The notes below the pieces were generated by a model. It was given only the letters and a program-made list of their open reading frames with translations. It had not been told where the DNA came from and ran no database searches. The position numbers were made by a program, and so were the translations under genes. DNA of 45,942 bases. Origin: Desulfurellaceae bacterium (lineage in GTDB: Bacteria > Desulfobacterota > Binatia > Bin18). Of the stretch, positions 33,040-40,878 are shown in pieces (positions within the stretch are counted from its first letter, which is position 1; each line of letters begins with the position of its first letter). The stretch spans positions 4,238 through 50,179 of the forward strand of contig JAGWBB010000035.1 in assembly GCA_021296095.1 (NCBI GenBank), written 5' to 3'.

Positions 33040-33043
33040 GGCG
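33013..33043. repeat. direct repeat A at the 3-prime end of the BI-1 gene
   Basis: 31 bases covering the last codons and stop of the BI-1 gene plus four bases. 27 of 31 match repeat B at 34559-34589 in the same orientation, sharing the core GCGACGACTGAGG. The two sequences diverge immediately after. It may be one arm of an integration target duplication, or B may be the tail of a second BI-1 copy. Confidence 0.7.
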
Positions 33044-33068
33044 AGCGTCACTTCCGGCCTATCCGTGC

Positions 33069-33095
33069 CCGGGCAGACAGGCTTGGTCTGCCCGG
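33069..33095. terminator. stem-loop after the BI-1 gene
   Basis: CCGGGCAGAC and GTCTGCCCGG form a perfect 10-bp GC-rich stem with a 7-base loop, 30 bases after the BI-1 stop. There is no clear T-run. It also lies just past the end of the minus-strand cysteine desulfurase remnant, so it could stop transcripts from both sides. Confidence 0.55.
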
Positions 33096-33100
33096 CTCCC

Positions 33101-33220
33101 TCACGCTGCCGATACCCCGGCGAGAGATTCAAGCGTCTCCACAACGAGAGCAGCCGCTCGCTCGACTTCTTCGTCGGTCGTGAAACGGCCAAAACTGAAG
33201 GGGAATTCGCTCCAAACTTT
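33101..33220 (-). pseudogene. C-terminal remnant of a cysteine desulfurase gene
   Basis: An open stretch of about 39 codons ending at TGA 33101-33103 reads EFPFSFGRFTTDEEVERAAA and then LVVETLESLAGVSAA. The FSxGRFTTxEEVxRA block is the C-terminal signature of NifS/IscS-type PLP cysteine desulfurases. The remaining 90 percent of the gene is absent: immediately upstream on the strand is the HNH endonuclease gene, whose stop is at 33229. No start codon serves it. It is a truncated leftover of recombination. Confidence 0.75.
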
Positions 33221-33228
33221 CGTCGTTC

Positions 33229-34125
33229 TCAACGAGTGTTCTCTGCCCTACGAAGAAGACGCTCCAGACGGTACTCCAGTGCATCTTTTCGAGGCCGCAT
33301 ACTCTGTTTATTCGGGGTGATAACATCCTGGCCTCTCAGATCAAGCAAAGGCTTATGGTCCGCAATCCGTCCATCAACTACCTCTGATACGTGCCACTTC
33401 ATATCTGGTCCAGGTGCGATAACGTCTTGGTCCAGCGCCCAGTGGAAATCCGGTGTCAGAGCGATACCATTGCGTGGGTCGTCGTCCTGCGACTCTGCGT
33501 ACGGAATCAAGTGGGCGGCTTCCACGAGAATGCGACTCTTATGACTCTCTGGAATGATCAAGCGCCAGCCCGAAGCCGCACACCGATAGTCGTAGGTTTC
33601 CAGAACGAGGCGACGAAAAGCCCGATCCCGCGCCTTAGCTGCGGGCGGCGCCTCGTGGACGGCAGGCACGCCGGCAACCGTCTCTCGGAGCCCACGTTCG
33701 TAGCTATTCGATTCGCGATGGAAGGTGATTTTCTTGCTGAGTACCGGTTGATGATCGGGGAACCATTTGCGGATAAGTCGTTCTCTCATTGTTTTGCGAT
33801 CCGAAGAACTTTGCATATATCTGAAAAGCTCGGAGTCAATCTCAGCTTTCGTATAACCCTCGCCTTGGAGCGTCCAGAAGGGCGTACTATCGAGATAGCG
33901 GAAGGGGTTGTCTGGTCTGTCTTTATCATCTGGCCCTTTTACGATTACAAAATAATCACTAAAGGTCTCTCTCAATGCGGGGTTGAGTTGAACGATGCCA
34001 TCCGTGATGGTGCTGGACTCCACAAGGTCAACCACCGTCAAAAGTAGGCAGGGCTGGTGCGGCTTTCTGCCAGCTTTAACATTGAGATTATCGAACATCC
34101 GTAGGTAGTCTTCTAAATTGGACAT
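33229..34125 (-). CDS. HNH endonuclease, restriction-like
   Basis: 298-aa protein with a helical N-terminal domain (LEDYLRMFDNLNVKAGRKPHQPC) and a C-terminal HNH nuclease. YDYRCAASGWRL carries the first Cys. VEAAHLIPYAESQDDDPRNGIAL carries the central His, and TPDFHWALDQDVI the last His. This two-part plan is common in stand-alone restriction endonucleases (predicted type II or IV) encoded in defence loci. No methyltransferase is adjacent, so it may act on modified DNA or need an unlinked partner. It lies between a truncated toxin and a desulfurase remnant, in an AT-richer segment. Confidence 0.85.
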   Translation of the reverse strand: MSNLEDYLRMFDNLNVKAGRKPHQPCLLLTVVDLVESSTITDGIVQLNPALRETFSDYFVIVKGPDDKDRPDNPFRYLDSTPFWTLQGEGYTKAEIDSELFRYMQSSSDRKTMRERLIRKWFPDHQPVLSKKITFHRESNSYERGLRETVAGVPAVHEAPPAAKARDRAFRRLVLETYDYRCAASGWRLIIPESHKSRILVEAAHLIPYAESQDDDPRNGIALTPDFHWALDQDVIAPGPDMKWHVSEVVDGRIADHKPLLDLRGQDVITPNKQSMRPRKDALEYRLERLLRRAENTR

Positions 34126-34131
34126 TGTTCT

Positions 34132-34254
34132 TCACCAATCCGCTACGACAGCATGGGGGATTTGCACCTTCCCGAAGAGGGCAGGGAGCAGGTCCAGCAG
34201 GTCAATCTGGTGCAGGTATTGCAGCACGGACGTATTACAGATGACGGCAGGCAT
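34132..34254 (-). pseudogene. truncated DUF3368 (PIN-like) toxin gene
   Basis: ATG 34254 begins inside the antitoxin gene, overlapping it by 20 bases as in UPF0175/DUF3368 modules. It encodes only 40 residues: MPAVICNTSVLQYLHQIDLL, then DLLPALFGKVQIPHAVVADW and a stop. The opening matches DUF3368 proteins, which are VapC-like PIN RNases of about 150 aa with the first Asp replaced by Asn here (CNTS for the usual SDTS or CNTS). The HNH start codon follows seven bases after the stop, so the rest of the toxin has been lost. Confidence 0.8.
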
Positions 34255-34501
34255 TGGTCATACCCCGTCGAAGCTCCTCGTCCGACAGGTCGAAGGTATC
34301 GACACTATAGTCCGCTAGCTTCATCAGAAATAACGGCTTGGGTACGCCGGCAAGCTGTGCTGCTGCGCCGGTGGATAGTCGGCCCATCTCATAGAGCTTG
34401 ACCGCAATGAGAATCTTTGTCTCTCCGCGGAACTGTTCCAGCGACAGGCCGAGTGCCAACAGCACCTCATCGCCGCAGTCGATGGTTAGGGACCGTATCA
34501 T
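34235..34501 (-). CDS. UPF0175 family antitoxin
   Basis: 88-aa protein with the UPF0175 helix-turn-helix: ALGLSLEQFRGETKILIAVK, then LYEMGRLSTGAAAQLAGVPK and PLFLMKLADYSV. These act as antitoxins and repressors for DUF3368 toxins. ATG 34501 has AGGAG upstream. The in-frame extension to 34624 is non-homologous and overlaps NhaC. It is intact while its toxin is truncated. Confidence 0.88.
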   Translation of the reverse strand: MIRSLTIDCGDEVLLALGLSLEQFRGETKILIAVKLYEMGRLSTGAAAQLAGVPKPLFLMKLADYSVDTFDLSDEELRRGMTNACRHL

Positions 34502-34558
34502 CGTATGCTCCTGACTGATGCAGGAGAGCCTAGCAGGACGCGCCTTTCCGTGCCACGT

Positions 34559-34589
34559 ATCATCATGGCTCTGAGCGACGACTGAGGTG
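34559..34589. repeat. direct repeat B, BI-1 gene tail copy
   Basis: 27 of 31 bases match repeat A. In the BI-1 frame it reads RIIMALSDD and stop (BI-1 itself ends RIFMALGDD). Three of the four differences are transitions. The first codons upstream (GTG CCA CGT for GTC CTG CGG) are already poorly matched. It overlaps the antisense 3-prime end of the nhaC-like gene, whose last codons are read from it. Confidence 0.65.
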
Positions 34590-36305
34590 GCTGGGCGGGC
34601 TGGGCAGGGGCCGGCCGGCCACAAACAGGACGGCCAGCGTTCCGCCCATCAGCAGCGCGTAGGCGGCCCAGACCGGGAGTCCCCAGGCCACCCCGCAGTA
34701 TCCGGCCAGGCCGGCCAGCAGCATACAGGTCAGCGCGTATGGAGCCTGGGTCCAGACGTGGTCCAGCGGATCGCAGCCCGAGGCGGTGGCCGACAGGATC
34801 GTGGTATCGCTGATCGGCGAGCAGTGATCGCCAAAAATCGCGCCGTCAAGCACCGCGGCTGCGGTCAGCCACACAATCGGTCCTGCCGTCTGTCCATCGC
34901 TCAGGCTGTAGGCCAGCGGCACGGCCAGCGGCAGCACAATCCCCATCGTCCCCCAACTCGTGCCGGTGGCAAAGGCAATGCCCGCAGCCAGGCCGAAGGT
35001 GACCAGGGGTACGGACAGGGGCGAGACGCGCCCGCCGAGCAGGGCAGCCAGAAATACGTCGGTGTGCAACACGTCGGCAATACTCTTCATCGCCCAGGCC
35101 AGGATCAGAATCAGCACCGCCGGCCAGACCAGGGCGATGCCCCGGGTCCAGGCCGTGAGCCCCTCGGACAGAGTCAGGAAACGCTGCGACACGGCAAGGC
35201 CGAGGGCCAGACTCGTCCCGACCAGGGCGGCCATAAACAGGACCTGGCCCGAACCGGCGGCCGAGCCGCCGACCGCCCCAAAGGCGAGCCGCCACACCGT
35301 GGGGTCAAAAACGGAAAACGGCACACCGGCGGCCTCAATCGCCCCCGCCCCAAGCCACAGCATCCCGCCCACCGCGGCCACAACCAGGGCGGCCACGGGC
35401 CAGACCGCGTGGGACCACGGCGGCAGCCTGTGTGTGGCGGGCCGGGCGTCCTCAAGCGTCCGGCTGGTGAGCAGCCGGGCGCCGTCGCGCAGCACTTTGC
35501 CGTCCCGAAGCGCCCGCACCTCGGCCCGATACATCGGGCCAAAGTCGCGGCCCACGATCGCGTTGCACACCACGAACACGAGGGTGGTCAGGCAGTAGAA
35601 ACGCAGCGGCAGCAGCAGCAGGAAGATGGCATAGCCGTCCAGCCCCAGATTCAGGTCGGCCGCAATATCGTTGAGCAGCCCGACCTCGTAGGCGATCCAG
35701 GTCGAGATCAACGCCAGCCCGGCAACCGGCGCGCTGGTCGAGTCAACCACATAGGCCAGTTTCTCGCGCGAAATCCGCCAGCGGTCGGTCATCGGCCGCA
35801 TGGTCGTGCCGAGCACCACCGAGTTGGCATAGTCATCGAAGAAAAAGACCACCCCCGCCAGGGCAGTGCCGAGCCGGGTCGTCCGGCCACTCCTGGCCGC
35901 TCCAAACAGGGCCTGGACCAGCGCCTGGGCTGCTCCGCTGCGGCTCACGATCTGCACCATGCCGATCAGGGTCAGGGTAAAGGCCAGGATGGAGAGATTG
36001 AACCCGCTGCTCAGGTTGGCCCAGATAAACGTCTCAAAGCCTCGCGGCAGGGCAATCCACGGCAGCGGGCCGTAGGCCAAAAAGGCGCCCAACACAACGG
36101 CCGCGCCGAGCGAGACAAACAGGTGCTGGAAAAAGATCGCCAGCAGGATGGCCAGCAGGGGCGGCAGGACAGAGTACCACTGGCCGACGCCGGCTTCCGG
36201 GTCCGGTGCGGGCAGGGCGAGCAGCAGGCCACAGCTCAGCGCCCAGGCCACACCACAGCCTGTCCAGCGCCTGGGATCGGCAAACGGAGAGCGGGCCAAC
36301 GTCAT
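34563..36305 (-). CDS. NhaC-family Na+/H+ antiporter
   Basis: 580-aa membrane transporter with about 12 helices. NhaC signatures include FFFDDYANSVVLGTTMRPMTD, STSAPVAGLALISTWIAYE, GIAFATGTSWGTMGIVLPLA and GAIFGDHCSPISDTTILSATAS. It exchanges Na+ for H+, or possibly an organic substrate such as malate/lactate as in some relatives. Its C-terminal residues (SRRSEP) are encoded antisense to repeat B, so its extreme tail may have changed when the island formed. A 210-base gap to the Rieske gene probably holds divergent promoters. Confidence 0.9.
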   Translation of the reverse strand: MTLARSPFADPRRWTGCGVAWALSCGLLLALPAPDPEAGVGQWYSVLPPLLAILLAIFFQHLFVSLGAAVVLGAFLAYGPLPWIALPRGFETFIWANLSSGFNLSILAFTLTLIGMVQIVSRSGAAQALVQALFGAARSGRTTRLGTALAGVVFFFDDYANSVVLGTTMRPMTDRWRISREKLAYVVDSTSAPVAGLALISTWIAYEVGLLNDIAADLNLGLDGYAIFLLLLPLRFYCLTTLVFVVCNAIVGRDFGPMYRAEVRALRDGKVLRDGARLLTSRTLEDARPATHRLPPWSHAVWPVAALVVAAVGGMLWLGAGAIEAAGVPFSVFDPTVWRLAFGAVGGSAAGSGQVLFMAALVGTSLALGLAVSQRFLTLSEGLTAWTRGIALVWPAVLILILAWAMKSIADVLHTDVFLAALLGGRVSPLSVPLVTFGLAAGIAFATGTSWGTMGIVLPLAVPLAYSLSDGQTAGPIVWLTAAAVLDGAIFGDHCSPISDTTILSATASGCDPLDHVWTQAPYALTCMLLAGLAGYCGVAWGLPVWAAYALLMGGTLAVLFVAGRPLPSPPSHLSRRSEP

Positions 36306-36515
36306 GGGCCGAGCATATCACACGCCAGAGATCGTGAGCGTACGATGCAGGAGAAGAGACAGCTCTCCGGTTTGAGTGGATTGTCAAAGCGGAGTTGACC
36401 GTATCGCATGACGGACATAAAACGGCCGCACTGGATCAAAGAAAAGGAACTCCTGAACCTCTCCCCCTGGTCGCCCAGCAGGTGTCCGCTGAAACCCGAC
36501 ACCAAGGAAGTGAAC

Positions 36516-37664
36516 ATGGCAGCATCACACCCCCCACACAACAACGAGGCCCTGTTCGCCACTGCCGTTGCGAAGACGAGGGCTCCCCTACTGCAAGCGC
36601 ATCATCTGCCTGGGGATTTTTACACTTCGCCTCACACCTATAAATTGGAACAGGAGCGAATCTTTCAGGCCGACTGGCTGTGTGTTGGCAGGGTTGAGGA
36701 GTTAGCGCAGTCCGGGGACTATCTCACGCTGCGAGTAGGAGATGAACCAATTATAGTGTGCCGGGATGAGGAGAGATCAATCAATGCCTTCTACAACGTC
36801 TGCCGTCACCGGGGGACGGAGGTTGCCATCGGGCAGGGGAACACAAAAAGCTTCCAATGCCCCTATCACGCGTGGACCTACGACCTTAAAGGCCGGTTGA
36901 AAGGTGCGCCTTTTACGCAAGAAATCGAGAATTTCAAGCTGTCCGACTACGGCTTAGTTCCCCTGAAAGCGGACACCTGGGGTGGGTTCATTTTCATAAA
37001 CTTTGACCCTGACAGCTGCGACTTGATGGAATTTTTAGGCGACTTCACCGAGACACTCGCCCCCTACCGACCCGAAGAATTGCGACTGGCGACCAAGTTT
37101 GTCCTGGAATACGAGTGTAACTGGAAAGCCACCGCCGAAAATCTGGTCGATATCTATCATCTTGCCGCGCTGCACGGCTCTTCCCTGGGTCCCCACCAGC
37201 CGGTTGAGGCGTACGAGTTTCGACTGACAACGGGGGGCTATAACGGTCTTTTCAAGGGAAACAGCCCTCTGACGCCCGACGGCAAGTCGCGCTTTGGCAA
37301 CATGCCGTGGCTGTCGGGGCAGGCCCTCGAATACGGCTATACGAGCCATCAGCGTCCGAATATGAATTTCGGTTTGCGACAGGACAATATAAATTTTACG
37401 ACAACATGGCCGCTGGGGGTCGAACGCAGCATGATCACATTCCATATGCTGCTGCCAAAACAGCACTTCAGCCTGCCCGACTTTAGACAGCGGGTGAAAG
37501 TCTATGAGGATTTTGTCACTCTGGTGTTGGAAGAAGACCGGAGCATGGTGCAATCTCTCCAGAAAGGCTTCAAGTCTCGCGCCTACCAGCCGGGCCCTAT
37601 GTCCAAGTATGAGATTGCCGTACACCATGTGATGAACTACTACCTGGAGCGGACCTTTGCATGA
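36516..37664 (+). CDS. Rieske non-haem iron oxygenase, large subunit
   Basis: 382-aa ring-hydroxylating or demethylating oxygenase. The Rieske cluster ligands are C96/H98 (CRHRG) and C115/H118 (CPYHAW). The mononuclear iron site is in AENLVDIYHLAALH, with H215 and H220. ATG 36516 has AAGGAAG upstream; the frame is open to 36408 without homologous sequence. Codon use is less GC-rich than in neighbours, hinting at transfer. No reductase or ferredoxin gene is adjacent. Its stop overlaps the next start (ATGA). Substrate unknown; quaternary-amine and aromatic substrates are both possible. Confidence 0.9.
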   Translation: MAASHPPHNNEALFATAVAKTRAPLLQAHHLPGDFYTSPHTYKLEQERIFQADWLCVGRVEELAQSGDYLTLRVGDEPIIVCRDEERSINAFYNVCRHRGTEVAIGQGNTKSFQCPYHAWTYDLKGRLKGAPFTQEIENFKLSDYGLVPLKADTWGGFIFINFDPDSCDLMEFLGDFTETLAPYRPEELRLATKFVLEYECNWKATAENLVDIYHLAALHGSSLGPHQPVEAYEFRLTTGGYNGLFKGNSPLTPDGKSRFGNMPWLSGQALEYGYTSHQRPNMNFGLRQDNINFTTTWPLGVERSMITFHMLLPKQHFSLPDFRQRVKVYEDFVTLVLEEDRSMVQSLQKGFKSRAYQPGPMSKYEIAVHHVMNYYLERTFA

Positions 37665-37972
37665 GCCGCCCCATCCTCCACCTCATCCTCCACGTCCTCG
37701 TTCCCGGCGCGGTCGCCCGGCTGGCTTTTGCCGACCGCTGGCTGCGGGCCTGGCTGATCATGCTGCTGACCATGGTCATTGACCTCGACCATCTGCTGGC
37801 CACGCCGATCTACGACCCGGACCGGTGTGGCATCGGCTTTCATCCGCTCCACTCCGACGTGGCGATTGGCGTCTACTGCATCCTGGCGCTCATCCCGGCC
37901 TCACGGATCGTGGGAGTCGGCCTCTTGATCCATATGCTCCTCGACGGCATAGATTGTGTTTTCATGCCGTGA
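37661..37972 (+). CDS. DUF6122 family membrane protein
   Basis: 103-aa protein with three or four helices: LILHVLVPGAVARLAF, WLIMLLTMVIDLDHLLA and VGVGLLIHMLLDGIDCV. Conserved polar residues lie in or next to membranes (HLILH, DLDHLL, RCGIGFHPLHS, HMLLDGIDC), matching DUF6122. The His/Asp set could bind metal, as in the membrane-bound hydrolase YdjM-like group; that is inference. It overlaps the Rieske gene by four bases and the methyltransferase by one. Confidence 0.78.
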   Translation: MSRPILHLILHVLVPGAVARLAFADRWLRAWLIMLLTMVIDLDHLLATPIYDPDRCGIGFHPLHSDVAIGVYCILALIPASRIVGVGLLIHMLLDGIDCVFMP

Positions 37973-38781
37973 TGGACAGCCGAGAGCAGCAGATTATTGA
38001 CTCCTGGCAGGAACGCGCCCGCGCCTACCAGGAGCTGACCGAACGCTGGTCAATCTTTGGCCGGCTGGCCGAGCGTCTGATCGACCTGTTGCCGTCGCCG
38101 GTTGAGGGTCCGCTTATTGACCTGGCCGCAGGAGCCGGGCTGCTGAGCGCCCGTCTGCTGCACCGTCACCCGCAGGCCCAGGTCTATCTGGTCGAGCCGG
38201 CCGAGGCCATGCTGGAGCTGGCCGTCCGGCGCATCGGCCGCCGCAGCATCGGTCACGCCCGGGTGTCGGCCGCCGAACTGGATCGGGTGCCGATCCGAGC
38301 CGAGGCGGTGTTATGCAGCGCGGCCGTCCATCTTGTTGACGAGACGGAAGTCTTTCCCAGCGTTGCCCGGGTGCTCAAACCCGGCGGGCTGTTTATTTTC
38401 AACCTGTGGTGGCACTCGTGGGAGCCTACGGCGCATATCGACCCCGGCCCGCGCTGGCGCGCCCTGCTCGAACAGGCCATGGCTGAGCTGGGGGAAGCGG
38501 CCGCCCTGCCCGCCCCAAGCCAACCGCGCATACGGACCCGCCACGGCTTCAGCCGGGCCGGCCAACGGGCAGGCCTGGACATGCTGCACACCCAGACCGA
38601 CACAGACCGCCTGCCGCTCGGCTTTTTTCTGGACTTTACGGCTATGGCACCGGATTTTCTGGCCGGCTTGTCCGAGTCCCGGCGGGCTGTGGTGTTGCGG
38701 ACTGCGCGGGCGCGGGCAAACGCCGAGGTGCGCATTCAAACGACCCGCTTTGTGCTGCAAAAACGGGCCGCGCGCCTGTGA
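37972..38781 (+). CDS. class I SAM-dependent methyltransferase
   Basis: 269-aa methyltransferase. Motif I is LIDLAAGAGLLSARLL (about residues 43-58), the acidic SAM-ribose contact is in VYLVEPAEAML, motif III is VLCSAAVHLVDE, and VLKPGGLFIFNLWW follows. The C-terminal part with WHSWEPTAHIDPGP and FLDFTAMAPDFL probably forms the substrate pocket. ATG 37972 overlaps the DUF6122 stop; its own stop lies 11 bases before the OPT start. Substrate not predictable. Confidence 0.85.
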   Translation: MDSREQQIIDSWQERARAYQELTERWSIFGRLAERLIDLLPSPVEGPLIDLAAGAGLLSARLLHRHPQAQVYLVEPAEAMLELAVRRIGRRSIGHARVSAAELDRVPIRAEAVLCSAAVHLVDETEVFPSVARVLKPGGLFIFNLWWHSWEPTAHIDPGPRWRALLEQAMAELGEAAALPAPSQPRIRTRHGFSRAGQRAGLDMLHTQTDTDRLPLGFFLDFTAMAPDFLAGLSESRRAVVLRTARARANAEVRIQTTRFVLQKRAARL

Positions 38782-38792
38782 TCGGAGAGAGC

Positions 38793-40664
38793 ATGCAAAC
38801 ATCCGACGTATCTGAACTGACCCTGCGAACCGTCCTCCTCGGTCTGGTCTTGTCGGTCGTCATGGGCGCGGCCAACGTCTACCTGGGGCTGAGAGTCGGC
38901 ATGACCGTCTCGGCTTCTATCCCGGCTGCGGTGCTGGCCATGCTGATCCTGCGGGTCGTGCTGCGTGGCGGGACGATTCTCGAAGCCAACCAGGCCCAGA
39001 CGGCCGCCTCGGCCGGGGAGTCGCTGGCCGCCGGGATTATCTTTACCATGCCGGCCCTGGTTCTGATCGGGGTGTGGCAACGCTTCGACGTCGTCCTCAC
39101 CACGCTCATCGCCCTGAGCGGCGGACTGCTGGGCGTCCTGCTGATGATTCCGCTCCGGCGTGTCTTTGTCGTGCCCCAGAATCCAACCCTGAAGTTTCCC
39201 GAAGGCGTGGCCTGTGCGGCCGTGCTGCGCGCCGGGCAGCGCGGCGCGGACGACGCCCGGGCGGTCATCCACGGCGCCGTGTTCGGCTTGGTCGGCAAGC
39301 TGCTGATCAGCTTTGTCGGTCTACTCAAGGGCAGCCTGGAGGGGGCGGTCGTGCTGGGCCAGCGCATCTTCTATGTGGGTGGGGACATTTCGGTCGCCCT
39401 GCTGGGAGTGGGCATGATTGTTCAGCTCAATATCGCCCTGCTCGTCTTCATCGGCGGCGCCCTGGGCTGGCTGGTCATCCTGCCAATTCTGGGCGCTTCT
39501 CCGCAGCTGCTCGACAGTCCGATTGAGGGCGCGTATGCGGTCTGGTCGAGTCAGGTCCGGTATGTCGGGGTTGGCGCCATGGTGGTCGGCGGCATCGCGG
39601 CCATCGCCCAGGTGCGCCACGGCCTGGTCGAGGCTCTGCGGGTGCTGTTCGGGACCGGCGGGCTCGCTCGGTCGCAGACCGATCAGCCGGAGGCGGCAAG
39701 CGAACGTGATCTCTCCTTCGGCGCTATCCTCGCGCTCGGCCTGGTGTGCGTCGCGCTGATCGGCGGGCTGTACACCGTCCTTACCGGCCAGCTCGGCGTC
39801 AGCCTGCTGACCACACTGATCATGCTGGTCATGGCCTTCTTCTTCACCGCAGTGGCGAGCTACATTGTGGGGCTGGTCGGCAACTCCAACAGTCCGGTTT
39901 CGGGCATGACGATTACCGCCGTGCTGTTTACCGGCGGGCTGCTGTTCGTGTTCGGCTTCAGCGGCACGACCGGCATGCTGGCGACCCTGGGGGTGGCGGC
40001 GATCGTGTGTTGTACGGCCTGCACAGCCGGTGATGTGTGTAATGACCTCAAGACGGGTCAGCTGGTGGGAGCCAGCCCGCGGCGCCAACAGCTCATGCAG
40101 ATTGCCGGTGTGGCGGTCGCGGCGCTGGTCATGGCTCCCGTCTTGCAGCTGTTGCACGACTACACCCCGGGCGGTATCGGCGGCAAAGAGCTGGCCGCTC
40201 CCCAGGCCCAGCTGTTTGCCAGCCTGGCCCGCGGCTTTTTCGGTGACGGCCAGCTGCCGTGGCCGCTGGTCGGCCTGGGAGCCGGCCTGGGCGTCGGTAT
40301 TCTGATCGTGGACCGGGCTTTGCAGCTGCGGGGTACGACCTTTCGGGCTCACCTGATGCCGATCGCCGTCGGCATGTATCTGCCGTTCGGGCTGTCGGTG
40401 CCGATTCTGGTCGGCGGGATTGTGGCCTTCCTGCTCACCACCGGGACGACCGAGCGGACCCGACCCGTTCAGCCCGGCGTCCTGCTGGCGTCCGGGGCCA
40501 TCGCCGGTGAGGCCCTGATGGGAGTCGGGCTGGCCCTGCTGGCCAGCATCGGCATTCCCCGCCTATCGCTCGGGCTGCCGGACGGACTGATGACGCTCCT
40601 GACCTTCGGGGCGGTGGTGTTTACGCTGGCGTTCTTTTATCGGCGGGCGCGGCCCTCAGAATGA
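38793..40664 (+). CDS. OPT family oligopeptide/metal-chelate transporter
   Basis: 623-aa transporter with about 14 membrane helices. ANVYLGLRVGMTVSASIPAA, ANQAQTAASAGESLAAGIIFT and NPTLKFPEGVACAAVL are OPT family landmarks, and GNSNSPVSGMTI and DVCNDLKTGQLVGASPRRQQ follow. OPT proteins import small peptides or metal-chelator complexes with protons. ATG 38793 has GGAGAGA upstream; a GTG at 38778 overlapping the previous stop is possible. It ends the Rieske/DUF6122/methyltransferase run, suggesting uptake of the compound those enzymes act on, or of a related one. Confidence 0.9.
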   Translation: MQTSDVSELTLRTVLLGLVLSVVMGAANVYLGLRVGMTVSASIPAAVLAMLILRVVLRGGTILEANQAQTAASAGESLAAGIIFTMPALVLIGVWQRFDVVLTTLIALSGGLLGVLLMIPLRRVFVVPQNPTLKFPEGVACAAVLRAGQRGADDARAVIHGAVFGLVGKLLISFVGLLKGSLEGAVVLGQRIFYVGGDISVALLGVGMIVQLNIALLVFIGGALGWLVILPILGASPQLLDSPIEGAYAVWSSQVRYVGVGAMVVGGIAAIAQVRHGLVEALRVLFGTGGLARSQTDQPEAASERDLSFGAILALGLVCVALIGGLYTVLTGQLGVSLLTTLIMLVMAFFFTAVASYIVGLVGNSNSPVSGMTITAVLFTGGLLFVFGFSGTTGMLATLGVAAIVCCTACTAGDVCNDLKTGQLVGASPRRQQLMQIAGVAVAALVMAPVLQLLHDYTPGGIGGKELAAPQAQLFASLARGFFGDGQLPWPLVGLGAGLGVGILIVDRALQLRGTTFRAHLMPIAVGMYLPFGLSVPILVGGIVAFLLTTGTTERTRPVQPGVLLASGAIAGEALMGVGLALLASIGIPRLSLGLPDGLMTLLTFGAVVFTLAFFYRRARPSE

Positions 40665-40695
40665 TGAGGAAGAGCCCAAAGACGTAATAATGGAT

Positions 40696-40878
40696 TCATG
40701 AGGGATTGCTCAGCTGTTTCATAATATGCTTGGCAAGACTTTCCTTGATTTCTCAATGGCGAGGAATGGGCTGAGAGACCCCCGTGTTCGGGTTGCGGTA
40801 CCAGTCGTGCTTCCCACCGTGCCGCACGAGGATGCAGCCGAATCCTTGGAGCGTTCTAATCAGCGCGGTGCGCTTCAC
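40696..40878 (-). pseudogene. hicA: hicA toxin interrupted by an in-frame stop
   Basis: HicA is a small mRNA interferase. GTG 40878 overlaps the HicB stop by four bases and reads VKRTALIRTLQGFGCILVRH, then GGKHDWYRNPNTGVSQPIPRH, the normal HicA sequence with the catalytic His (GGKHDWY). A TGA at 40753-40755 then interrupts the frame, followed in the same frame by EIKESLAKHIMKQLSNPS and a final TGA at 40696. HicA homologues usually read PRH-R/N-EIK here, so a CGA to TGA change is the simplest explanation. The product loses its last helix, 18-19 residues. Confidence 0.85.

Noticed and set aside
34587-36398. 603-codon plus-strand open frame
   Set aside because: Antisense to the NhaC antiporter; Gln/Gly/Arg-rich translation typical of a shadow frame.
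39321-40352. 343-codon minus-strand frame opposite the OPT gene
   Set aside because: His/Gln-rich shadow of a membrane protein gene.
40753-40755. TGA in hicA as a selenocysteine codon
   Set aside because: No Cys is expected at this HicA position (usually Arg or Asn) and no SECIS-like need; a nonsense change is simpler.
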